Below, piece by piece: positions 11,714 through 24,100 of a DNA stretch of 64,000 nucleotides. Both the position numbers and the translations under genes were made by a program. The notes beneath the pieces are model-generated. The model had not been told where the DNA came from and did not search any database. It saw only the letters and a program-made list of their open reading frames with translations. The stretch comes from Antedon mediterranea (taxonomy: Eukaryota; Echinodermata; Crinoidea; Comatulida; Antedonidae): positions 10,789,201-10,853,200 of the forward strand of contig NC_092670.1 of the NCBI RefSeq assembly GCF_964355755.1. The letters are read 5' to 3'. How positions within the stretch are numbered: position 1 is the first letter of the stretch; the number at the start of each line of letters is the position of its first letter.

Positions 11714-11848
11714 TTATGGTGCTCTTTTAACCATCATCCCTTCAAAAGCATTCCAGTTGATGCCTTTAGAATCATGTGTACCTGGTGTAAGGTAAAGCCT
11801 GTTCAGGTCTGAATCATGACAGCTTTTGTACCACCAACCACATTTGTC
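11714..11848 (-). CDS. Duplicate partial last exon of FReD gene A (possible alternative 3' exon)
   Basis: An open 45-codon block, including the stop, on the minus strand. It reads DKCGWWYKSCHDSDLN, then LYLTPGT, GINW and MMVKRAP-stop, so it copies the second half of the real last exon (11946-12196). It lacks the Ca-site segment (DRDND) and about six residues before MMVKRAP. An AG lies directly before ACAAATGTGG. Used as an acceptor it would join exon 3 in phase, giving a GAC codon across the junction. This could be an alternative terminal exon or a decaying duplicate. Confidence 0.45.
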   Translation of the reverse strand, partial: DKCGWWYKSCHDSDLNRLYLTPGTHDSKGINWNAFEGMMVKRAP

Positions 11849-11859
11849 TAAGGCCTCTA

Positions 11860-11945
11860 TCAAAAGTATACAAGTTGATGCCAGTGTAATCAGCTGTACC
11901 TGGTGTAAGGTAAAGCCTGTTCAGGTCTGAAACATGAACATTCTC
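11860..11945 (-). pseudogene. Second degenerate copy of the FReD last exon
   Basis: The minus strand encodes SDLNRLYLTPGTADYTGIN and then loses the family pattern. It sits directly between the real last exon and the duplicate at 11714-11848, making a three-copy tandem of the same exon part. No complete C-terminus. Confidence 0.6.
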
Positions 11946-12196
11946 TTATGGTGCTCTTTTAACCATCATCACTGTCTTCTTGAGACTGTTGTAATTACTA
12001 TGGAAATGATACCAGCTGGTGCTTGTCACATCATTTGTACCTGGTGTAAGGTAAAGGCCATTCAGGTTTGAATGATTACAGGCATTGTGCCACCAAGCAC
12101 CTTTGTATAGCTCAGCACAGTTACTACGTCTATTCTTATCATTGTCTCTATCATACGTTGTAAATTGGTGACCATTGCTGTATTCCAAAGAATCAC
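11946..12196 (-). CDS. Gene A exon 4 (FReD C-terminus)
   Basis: The acceptor is TTTAG before GTGATTCTTTGG, and two bases complete a Gly codon from exon 3. It encodes GDSLEYSNGHQFTTYDRDND, the Cys pair of the second disulfide, SNLNGLYLTPGT and the terminal MMVKRAP before the stop. Confidence 0.85.
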
Positions 12197-15100
12197 CTAA
12201 ACAAACAAGATAATATTAGATCATCTTTAGTTTACTTCATAAAATCTTAAATTAACATTCATTTTAAAATATTTGTTTTTCTTTGTGTTATAAAATAAAA
12301 GATATTTGATATACAAAAAGGGAAAATAATAATATACAGTATACCCTAAAATTCGTAATATATTTTATAATTGATTTCATTTATCTGTAAATTGTATGCC
12401 ATAAATTAAATCATAGCACAATTATATAAATAGTTTTTTTTATATGTACTGTATATATATTTTTTATTAACTATTCTTATATCATAGTTGCTTTATTTTA
12501 ATATTTTATATATTTTGTTTTGTCATAGTTAATTTTACTTTAAAAGCAATGCATTTAATAATGAAGAAGAAAGAAGAAAACACAAGTTATATGAAACTGT
12601 ACTAGATTCACACTATGATTTTTAATTTCAATTTCTTTAACTTTATTTTGTGTACTTTTAAATCAGAGTGGTCATTAGTTGTTATAACTGGCTCCTTTTT
12701 GAGGGACCACTGTCTAAAAAATAACTTTAATGTGCGAGTGCGCTATGTTATTGTAAGGTACAATGAGGATTTTTACAACAAAAATTATTTTGGGTAGAGA
12801 ATTCTATAATTCCGTAGTTACTGGCAGTAATTATATTTTTTTATATCTAACCTGTTTGTGCAATTATTTAGCAAGCTTGTTTGGATGCCTACTACATTAA
12901 TCATACACATACTGTTGCATTGACTGCCTCATAAATGCCTACTACATTAATCATACACATACTGTTGCATTGACTGCCTCATAAATGCCTACTACATTAA
13001 TCATACACATACTGTTGCATTGACTGCCTCATAAATGCCTACTACATTAATCATACACATACTGTTGCATTGACTGCCTCATAATTGCCTACTACATTAA
13101 TCATACACATACTGTTGCATTGACTGCCTCATAATTGCCTACTACATTAATCATACACATACTGTTGCATTGACTGCCTCATAAATGCCTACTACATTAA
13201 TCATACACATACTGTTGCATTGACTGCCTCATAAATGCCTACTACATTAATCATACACATACTGTTGCATTGACTGCCTCATAAATGCCTACTACATTAA
13301 TCATACACATACTGTTGCATTGACTGCCTCATAATTGCCTACTACATTAATCATACACATACTGTTGTATTGACTGCCTCATAAATGCCTACTACATTAA
13401 TCATACACATACTGTTGCATTGACTGCCTCATAATTGCCTACTACATTAATCATACACATGCTGTTGCATTGACTGCCTCATAAATGCCTACTACATTAA
13501 TCATACACATACTGTTGCATTGACTGCCTCATAAATGCCTACTACATTAATCATACACATACTGTTGCATTGACTGCCTCATAAATGCCTACTACATTAA
13601 TCATACACATACTGTTGCATTGACTGCCTCATAAATACCTACTACATTAATCATACACATACTGTTGCATTGACTGCCTCATAATTGCCTACTACATTAA
13701 TCATACACATACTGTTGCATTGACTGCCTCATAAATGCCTACTACATTAATCATACACATACTGTTGCATTGACTGCCTCATAAATGCCTACTACATTAA
13801 TCATACACATACTGTTGCATTGACTGCCTCATAAATGCCTACTACATTAAAACAAAAATCAGTAAATGTAGTTACTGCAGTAAATGCAGTATAATAATTT
13901 TAACATGATCTATTGATAAGATAAGTTGTTGTACTGTGGGTATGTGAACATTTTAATAGATTCGTTTCAGGCCTGTAAGAAGGAATTGCGAAGTGGGAGG
14001 TCCATCCAAAAATGTACTTTATAGACAGTTTACATTCAAGGTGATCACCTTTGGGCTTTACATTATATTTGAGAAGCGACATCAATTGATAATCAAAAAG
14101 TATCAAATTATTATTATTTGTTGTTTAAACTTTTAAATATTGTGGTCTAATTATGACATGACTGGTGAAAACATGGGGCTATATGTCACAAAGGCGTAGA
14201 ATTTTTTTGCATGAGATTCACTTCAATATCATTATTAGAATTGTTTTGTTCCATTTTCAGATGTTTTTAGAAGCTTTTCTTTTAATGTTTGTCCAATTTC
14301 TTTAAGCTTTAGTATGTTGCGTATACCGTTATTTTTAGTCCTACTGTATGGGCCTTGGCTATGATCCCGGATGTTTATAATATGGTGGCTTGTCAAGAAA
14401 AGCGGTCATCTATTTGACCTTTGTAATACAAAAAAATCAATATTTTAAAAAATTAATTTAAACGATCATATAAGATCTGAAATATCTAAAGGTAACTTTA
14501 CAGGTTTGATGGTCCTTGACATACAAAAGGCTTTTGATACAGTCAACCATCAGATATTATTGCAAAAACTGGTTCATATGGGCATTGATAAAGAAGAAAG
14601 ATTGCAAACAAATGACATCAGTAAATGGCGTTCAGTCCCAACCATGTACTATATCTAGCGGAGTTCCCCAAGGTAGCATTTTAGGACCTCTTTTTTATGT
14701 TATATGCTGATGATACAATATTGAAGTGCAAATCTGGCATCATGTAACAACTGGCTTATACTGTAAACAACAAACTATCATTACATCTTGTTGATAAAAC
14801 TGAGTCAATATTGTTTGGTACTAAAAGAAAACTTAAGAATGTTCTTGATTTTGCTGTTATTTTTAAAACTAAGTTGATATGTAAGAAGAATATGATCTCA
14901 TATCTTGGTTGTTTGCTTGATGAAGACTTGTCTGGAGAATCTATGGTTCAAAAATTTCTTGGTAAGAATAATTCAGGACTTAAATTTTTGTATAGACATT
15001 CTGCATGTCTAAATTTCTTTTCTCGCAACATTCTATGCTCTGCACTCATTACCTGTCACTTTGATTATGCATGTTGCTCCTGGTTTCCAGCTGTTTCTAA

Positions 15101-18100
15101 AAAACTTAAACAAAGACTTCAAACCAGTCAAAATAAAGTTGCTAAGTCTATAAAATAAATATATAAATAATCGAGCACATATTGGTAAAGACGAACTGAA
15201 CCAAATCGGTCAATTATTTTTAGAGGATAGAATTTGCCAACTCAAACTAAATCATGTTCATAAGATTTTTTATGGAAAATCTGTACCTTATTTGACTGAA
15301 AAGTTTAAAAGAGTTTCATCTAACCACCTTTATAGGACTAGAAGTAGTGTCAATGGTTTCAGTTCCTAAATCTGATAGTCAAATATCTCAAACTTTTTAT
15401 TATACAGGCAAAAAATATCAACAAACCGTTTCAGATTTTCACCAACTGTAAGTTAATCTCTGAGAAAATTCTTTCCGATTTTTTCACACTCGATCCCAGG
15501 CCAATAATCGAACGGGCCCACCGAGATGGTAAAAGTATGAACGGTAAGCCAAGGCATATCATTGCCCGTTTTCTCTCATACGCTTCTAAGATTGAAGTTA
15601 TGAAACAACGAAGTTCTGCGCTAGATAGCCAGAAATTTTATACCATAGATGATCTTACTGCTGCCGATCTACTGGAAAAAAAGAAATGGAGATCACAAGT
15701 AAAAGAGGGTACCAAGCTTCGTTTTACGGCTGGAAAATGGCGAACTTCAACTGGCATTCCGGTAAACTTTTCAAAATTCCATTGAAATAGTTCCGGTAAA
15801 CTTTTCGAAATTCCATTGCCATACCAGTGATCGGAATGTTGTTGTAAACACTTGGACTGACTAAGAATCTTTTATCCATTATTTTCCTTACATCTGCATA
15901 CTTTGCTTAATTTGTACAAGCCACTTGATTGATTTTACATAATAATTTTACAATAGCGTTTTCAGGAGTCTGTTCTCACATAATTGCATTGTCATAAGAT
16001 GTTTAAATCACTTAAAACCATTTATTCACCTTTGTTTTATTGTTACCCCCCAATTCTTAACTTGTTTCTTTATATTTACGTTCTTGTACTTTTCTGTTTT
16101 TACGTAACATTACCAGGCATCTTTTATTACATATTATATAACACCTATATAAATTCCTGTCATTTGATTGGACGAATGTGGGTCACATGGCGTGCAATAG
16201 TACGCACTATTCAACGATCGTTAAATAGTACTTTTTGAAACATTTTTGTGTACGAAAAAAAAACGTCTAGATGTTATATAAAACAAATAATGAATGTTTT
16301 GTATTCGTGTAATGGTACAAATAATGGCACTTGGTGAATGATGAAAGGTTATATCAACTCGGCTTTGCCTCGTTGATATAACCTTTCATCATTCACCTCG
16401 TGCCATTATTTGTACCATTGCACTCATAAACATTCATTATTTGTATACTATTGAATAAACTGATCACATTATGTACCGCTAAATATTCTCATGGACCCTT
16501 TTGACAATATAGATGCATTTCCATTTAATCACATTATTGATAATGATGAATTCTTGCATGTCATTCACTATTACTTTTGTGACGATAGAATTCTTTAATT
16601 TTTAACCCTTTTGATATTAATATTAAAGATGTTATTAATGACAACGATGCCCAATTATTTTCCTAAATTATTGAATCTTGTGCCTATGAATATATCGATA
16701 GTCTTAACAACAAATATTCAACACAAGATTATTCATTTAGTATCTTTCACTTAAACGCACGCAGTCTTGTTAAACATTTTAACGATATCAATGTATGCGT
16801 AGGTGCTATTAACCATGAATTCTCAGCACTATGCTTCACCGAAACTTTTTTAAATCATAATACGCCTTTTTCCTTTTATAATATTCCCAATTATAACCTC
16901 TTGCATGTTCCACGAGCTGATAGACCAGGAGGAGGCGTTGCCATTTACCTACACCAGAGATTTAAATATATTCTTCGCCATGATTTATCATTACTAATGG
17001 TTCGGAATCTCTTTTCATTGAAATCGATGCACAACCCAAAAACGTAATCCTTGGAGTAGTATATCGTTTGCCTGAATTATCCATTAACACATTTAATAAA
17101 GATATCTCTAATTTAATTGACACCATTAATAATGAGAAAAAAACAGCATATATTTCAGGAGACTTTAATATTAACTTGTTAAATTCCAAAACACATAAAG
17201 GTACTTCTGATTTTGTTAATACTTTATTTCAATCGAATTATTATCCTCTTATTACTAGGCCAACTAGAATTACGCGTAATTCTGCAACTCTAATCGACAA
17301 TATTTTTTGTAATAATCTATACGATAACATTTCTTCCGGAATTCTATATTCGGACATCTCAGATCACTTTCCTGTTTTCTTGTTAATACATAAATCAGAA
17401 CCTCTCCAACACCTGAAACCTAAATCAAAATATATATACATAAAAAAAGTCAATGATATTTCAATTTCTGCCTTAAGTAATGATTTGTCAAATGTTGACT
17501 GGACTAGTATTTATTACTCCAATGAACCCAATGAGGCATACGCTTTATTCAACGACATATTTAGTACATTATATAATAACAACATTAAAACCACTCGTTC
17601 CAGACGCAATTTTCGAAAAGAAAAAAAACCTTGGATAACTAAATGCTTAATTAAATCTATCCACAAAAAAAACAAATTATATAAAACATTTCTTATATCT
17701 AAAAAGCAAAAGGACAAAGATAAATATGTTAAATATCGAAATGTACTTACTAAAATCCTTCGTACTGCCCAAAAGAATTACTTCACCTGGCAAACAATAA
17801 ATGGAGTCCTTGGCAAGAAATCTCGTAAACCGTTTCCTTCTCACTTTATTAATAATGACATTGAATTAAATAATCCTCAACAAATTGCAACTGAATTCAA
17901 TAATTATTTTACTAGTATAGGACCAAATTTAGTTAACAAAATACATGTGTCGGATAATGATAATTATACTTCTACCCTACCTCGTCCATGTGTGCACTCT
18001 CTCTTTCTTAGTCCTGTAACCGAACATGAAGTTGTCAGTATAATACTTTCCCTCAAAGATAATAAATCTCCTGGGTTTGATGGGTTTTCCAATAAAATTA

Positions 18101-21100
18101 TTAAAAGTGTTTCTAATTTTATATGCAAACCCTTAACTCACATTTTTAATACTTCTTTTCAAACCGGTATTTTTCCTGATTCTTTTAAAATAGCTAAAGT
18201 CATCCCTATCTACAAGAAAGAAGATCCTCATCATTTCAATAACTACAGACCAATCTCCCTACTTCCTTGTTTCTCAAAATTAATTGAAAAAATAATGCAT
18301 AATCGAATTTCTTCCTTTTTAACTAAACATAACATTTTATTTAAAGGCCAATATGGTTTTAGGAAAAAGTATTCTACAGATCTTGCTTTATTAGATATTT
18401 TTGACAAAATTACAATTGCCCTGAGTAAAAATGAGTTTTCTGTTGGCATTTTCCTTGATTTATCTGAGGCCTTCGATACTATTAACCACGATATTTTAAT
18501 TCATAAACTTTCAAATTACGGTATAAGAGGCCTTCCTTTAAAACTAATTAAAAGCTACCTTTTCAATCGTGTTCAGTTTACTTCCTTAAATAATTTTAAC
18601 TCTTCCTATTCCCGTTTAACCTGTGGTGTTCCCCAAGGATCGATTCTTGGACCACTCTTATTCCTGATTTTTGTTAACGATATACCAAACAGCTCTAAAT
18701 TACTAAATTTTATCTTATTTGCTTTTTTCTCTCATCCTAAATTAAATACCTTGTTTAAAATTGTCAATGATGAGTTACTTAAAGTTTCAAATTGGCTCAA
18801 ACACAATAAATTAACTCTTAATACATTCAAAACGAACTATATAATATTTTCTAAACGTAAAATTTCAAATTCTTTAAATGAACAAATATACATTGATAAT
18901 AAAATGATCAAACGAGTTAATGAAACACAATTTTTAGGAGTAACCATAGATGCTTCTCTGACTTGGAAACTACATATAAATAAAATCAGTAATCTAGTTT
19001 CTAGAAATGTTGGAATATTGAACAAATTAAAGCATATCTTCCCTCAAAAAACTTTATTAACCCTTTATAATACTTTAGTTTTGCCTTACCTTTCTTATGC
19101 CAATTTATGTTGGGCAATTACTCTAGATAAATTTAATACGTTATGCCCCTGGACAAGTCTAGAGAAAACTCAAATTGACCGCCTTTTTAAATTACAAAAA
19201 CGTGCACTTCGGATTTGCGCGTGAGAATCATTTAGAGCCCATACAAAATTACTTTTTAAAAGATTTAACGTTTTAAACATTTATGATTTAAATAAATTAC
19301 AAGTTGCCTCATTTATGTACCGTTTATCTAACAATTTACTGCCTTCACATTTTAATGCTTTATTTACAAGAATTGACGAACGCCATTCCTATAAAACCCG
19401 ATCCTCTGTTAACAATTATATCCTTGATAATTTAAATGTTAAGGCTCGACGATTTTCTATGTATTATATTGGTCCCAAACTTTGGACTTCACTCTCAAAT
19501 GAACTTAAACAGAAATCTTCCTTTTCTAGTTTTAAATCTAATTTCAAACACAAAATGGTGTCAGAATATGCTACATAATTTTTCGCCGATCTTTTATCCT
19601 TATTTATTTGGTGGTGATACATGGCATTAAATTCCTTCACCCTGGTATTCAATAATCTCCGCTACATTGTATCGTTATACTTGTTATTATACCATATTTA
19701 ATTATATTTCATATTGTACTCTAATTGTTATCATTATCCCTTTTATCATTATATTATATAATTGCCTGGTTTATCTTAACTTCTATAATTAAAATTTTTT
19801 TTTTTTTTTTGATTTTATGTACTTTCACTATTATATATTCATATTTTAGTCTACTCTGTAGCAATGTTAGTATACTTATAGGCATACGGGAGTCACGACT
19901 TAAAGTTATTTGTATTTATTTATATAGTTATCACATCGTATTATTTATTCTACTCAGGTACAAAACATATCTCGAAATTGTTAACAATTTTGACAATAAA
20001 GTTATCTTGTATCTTGTATCAAAGGCATGGAATAACCTACCTCAATCTATTCAGCAAATAGGAAACAAAAGTAATTTAAAGAAAAATGTTAAATGAAATT
20101 TCTGTTCAACCAAATAAAAGTCAATCATAGTCTGTTATATATATATTATTGTTTTTGTTATGTTTACGTGTTTATAATGCAATAATTTGTAACTTAAATT
20201 TTTTTAATTTTAGATTAAAAAAGGAAAAAAACTAATATTCTTTGTGGGCTATCCTGGAAAATCTTTCATAAATGTATTATTTGTAATGTCAATAATATAT
20301 GTTATCACTTTCTATGTATTTTTTATGATGCTTTTCCTAATAAATTCAAATCAAATCACTTTGTGTTCATTCTTCTTACTTTGATGTTTTTAACATAAAA
20401 TTTAGAACAAAATATATCATACCATGATGATTAAAGATTTATAAACACTTATAAATTTAAAACTCTTTGAAACATATTATTTTGCATACTTATCTATATA
20501 TAAATTTACGTAAGGGCAAAATTTGGTAAATCGCGCGTTATTTCTAGAATGTTTACTCGATGGTATATAAAGTTGGTTCGTACTTTCGGTACTGATTTTA
20601 ACCACCTGATTAACCCTGTTTACTAATTAAATTTAGTTAGGTAATTAGTTATTGACGATTAAAACGAATTTAGGTTCAACGATTTGCCCAAATAGGGGTG
20701 TTTTCCGATCGTGGTATACACTGTCTAATGCATGTCCATCGTAAAAAATACCCGCATACAATAATACGAGGATGCTTGGCATTTTCCTATCTCCTCCTAC
20801 GATAACTGTTTTTAATGGCTGAAAATTCGCTTATGGTTATCCTTGGCAATTTGCCTAAATAAATAAATATATAAAAAAAAAAAAAAAAAAAAAAACCCGG
20901 TTGAACAGCTCGAGTACAGCATCATAATGTTGAAGACAGGCCGATTTTCTTTAAAAAAATACTATTTTGATAGATTTAATATACGTTTATACAAATGTAT
21001 TGATTTGCAATGAATGGAACATTCCAAATTATTTGGTTTAACCATGCTTGCATACCTCCATGGTTTAACACAAGTAGGTACATTTATATAGACCTTTGGA

Positions 21101-24100
21101 GAATAAACAGAAATAGTATTGTATAAATGCTAATACAAATAGGTATTAACCACTTTTGATCTCCATTTGAATCAAAAGTGTTTTGGTACTGTTAGATATA
21201 ATATAAACAAATATACTAATACATTTTATTACTGTGAGTGTGGGTAGCCCCTACTTTTAGATTATAAACACATAATAATATAATACTTTATTACTGACAG
21301 TTGCTTCTCAACGTTTGTATTAATTAATAATTACAAAAATATAAACGTGGTAGTGGTCTTTGAATGTACTTTACTATTAATTCAATCGACCATGAGACAG
21401 TGACAGTTTTAATAAAGTATTAAATCCGAAATGTTTTACTCTATTTAGTGGTATATTATTTATAGGCCTATAAAAAATGTATTTCGTTACTGAATGGATA
21501 ATAAAGAAATATAAAGAATAATTTAATATAAAGAATATATTAAAAAATTGTTCCTCTTTGTACCTATCCTCATCCCCAACGCTCAACTCTAATGTTAGAT
21601 ACAAAACCCTAAACTCTAATAGATACAAAATTGGGTTTGTTTAAATGAGTCCAAATAACAAATTTGAACTCATTTTGTGACAAGTTTCTAGGTGCTAATT
21701 TTGGTTGACTACATAAATCATTGTGTCTATTTATTTGTTTCTGTAAACGACAATGTTTTATAGTCCTGCCGTACGTACATTTGAAATCGCCAGTTTTTTT
21801 TACGCTGAAATTACTATGTATTCGAGAACCGGGTGGGCAAGAACTAGATGGTACGCGAGCGAAGCGAGCGCACCATCTAGTATACTCAATTAAATAAAAA
21901 ACCCATTTTTATGTTTCATAGAATTTAATATTATTTAATTTATTTATTGAAATTTATTGTTTTTGCTAAAAGTAAATAGTAATGAGTATCTACCCTTTTT
22001 TGGTGGGTATTTGTAATATTATTCTGAGCCTCATTTGTTTCCATTTCGTTCCATTTTGTGTTTAAGTAGGACCAGTCACATACACGATACAATTAAAATC
22101 ATTTGCGTTTATTTTGTAGTGGCTTTGTAGCTTCAATATTTGGTTTGTTCCAGCAGTCTAGTCACATGGCATCAGACCTTCTACAATGTGTTTAAAAGAT
22201 TTTTTAGTTAGAACTGAACATGTAAGCCTTTTGTCGGTTTTGTACCTGATTTGGAATTCCATTTTCTATAGGATGATAATTAAGCTCTTTTTTATATTTT
22301 ATTTATTACATAACTACAATAAAGAACTTTAAAGGTCACTTCATTTTTAAAATTTAAAGAATGGATTTGCACGCAGTATTGAAAAAAGCTGCCTCCCCTA
22401 AATTTGATAAAGACCACCTCAAATTATGCTAGAACGCTGTTGCTTCTGTGAACTTTAGATCCTGACACCACCGCTGCTTGGGTACAATACATGTATCAAA
22501 TTCTGTCCCAGCAGTAAATGTCCTTAATATCATTTAACATTGTTTAAGCAGTCGTAATTCTAATAATAGTTTGATTATCCTTTTGATTATCAATTAAATA
22601 TTAAAATAAAATCCTACAGTATGTGGGTATTCCATAGATTATTTTTACTACAAGGTACAAAGGGTGTTGTTAAAAAAATGTTAATTCTTTGTTTACTTTC
22701 TTCAGATAAAAATTGATTGAATGTACTAACCTGCAGTTCCTGTGTATCCACTGATTGTCAAAGTATAGTTAGAATCCTCAGTATCAATATAGAATTGAGA
22801 ATATTTTGCAAACTTTGTTACATCCAAGTGGTCCGTCATTTCTACCATTAGCTCAAAATTGCCGTTAGATGTTATACGGTTGATTTGTTCATTACCAAGC
22901 CAGAACTCGGTGTTCACGTTTCCAAAACCCTCTTTGTATTGCAACCAATTTCGGTAGAAATCAACTGATCCATCTTGTCTTCTCTGTATCACCTGATAAT
23001 GAAAGGATAGTAATCTATACTCTACTTTACTAAAACAGTGATGGCAAGCCCATCAACTGGCGTAAATACAGTAGAAATGAATGAAATGAGAACCTGACCA
23101 GTATATTACAATTAAGGTATGTCAATAGATTTTATGGATTTTCCAATTTGACTATAATACCATATTTTACAATAATTTGGTTCTTATGAAAGTTTTGGAA
23201 CATTCGTATACTTTCTGTCAACATTTCAACATCAATGTCAACTCGAACGTTTCCACAGCTGTGTTAAGGCTTCCAAAGTGTTACAATTATGATACTGTAT
23301 ATTCAGTGTTTTCTGTCCCTGGTACTGTTTTAGTAATGAATTATTAACCTGTGGCAATGATGTTGGATTTACTTGTAATTTCTTTGAATAAATTGTTGCC
23401 TACTGTATACGTACCGTCCAACCTCCATCTTCCCTCATGTCACAGTACACAGTAAACTCTAATCCTCCATCTCCTGGCTGTATAACATATTCACCACTAT
23501 CAGCAGAAGGAATATATTGTAAAATGTCACCACAGTCCCTCATAAACCTCTATAAAATGTTAAAAAATTTGGTTTTATAAAATATCACTGATATAATATA
23601 GGTAAAATGCAACTCTATAATAGTAATACAGTAATAATAATAATCTATATATAAATTATGGTTAATTCTGACATAGGCGAGCACAATGCAAAAACCTCGG
23701 TACAAATCTCCGTCATGGATACCTACCTTATCTATCTCAGACAGCGTTGCCAGCGATAAAATTTAAATTATGCCGTATCCTGTCTCAAATAATGCCAGAT
23801 TGGGAAAAATAATGCCAGATCCCCAAAATGTGGCCCTAAACAGCGCCACCAACGGTTGTATGTCTAATAAACGTTTGTAAAACCCCAACTGACACAAAAT
23901 AGGGCCTAAAATTGTATCCCCATGTCGTACAAAATTTATATTTTTAGTTTTGTGAGTAATAACTAATAATTCTAAATATCTGGGGTGCGAAAATGTTAAT
24001 TGCAAATGCAAATGACACCAACCCCCACCCCGCCCCCACCCTAAAAAAAAAAAAAAAACAGCCATGGAAATTTATAATTTTTGAGCTGAAATATGAGAGC

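Larger units (their letters stand above)
15413..20020 (+). mobile_element. Nearly full-length CR1-like LINE with ORF1 and ORF2 (LINE-C)
   Basis: An insertion of about 4.6 kb into LINE-D. It carries an ORF1-type segment (15450-15784), a spacer that includes a large palindrome, ORF2 with endonuclease and reverse transcriptase (16492-19578), and a 3' UTR ending in the tandem tail TTGTATCTTGTATC at about 20006-20020. LINE-D coding resumes right after that tail. The target duplication is short and unclear. Confidence 0.75.
20493..21880 (+). mobile_element. Non-autonomous Helitron-like element, complete
   Basis: It starts with TCTATATATAAATTTACGTA directly after an A and ends with CTAG directly before a T. 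It has no terminal inverted repeats between its two ends and no target duplication. Just before the end is a strong GC-rich palindrome, CTAGATGGTACGCGAGCG paired with CGAGCGCACCATCTAG. The 5' TC, 3' CTRR, end hairpin and A/T insertion are the Helitron signature. Length 1388 bp, with no helicase gene. The 5' half recurs at 54111-54574, and the 3' half at several places between 54755 and 60785. Confidence 0.65.

Noticed and set aside
16962-18449. Minus-strand frames under LINE-C ORF2
   Set aside because: They are shadows of the plus-strand endonuclease and RT frame.
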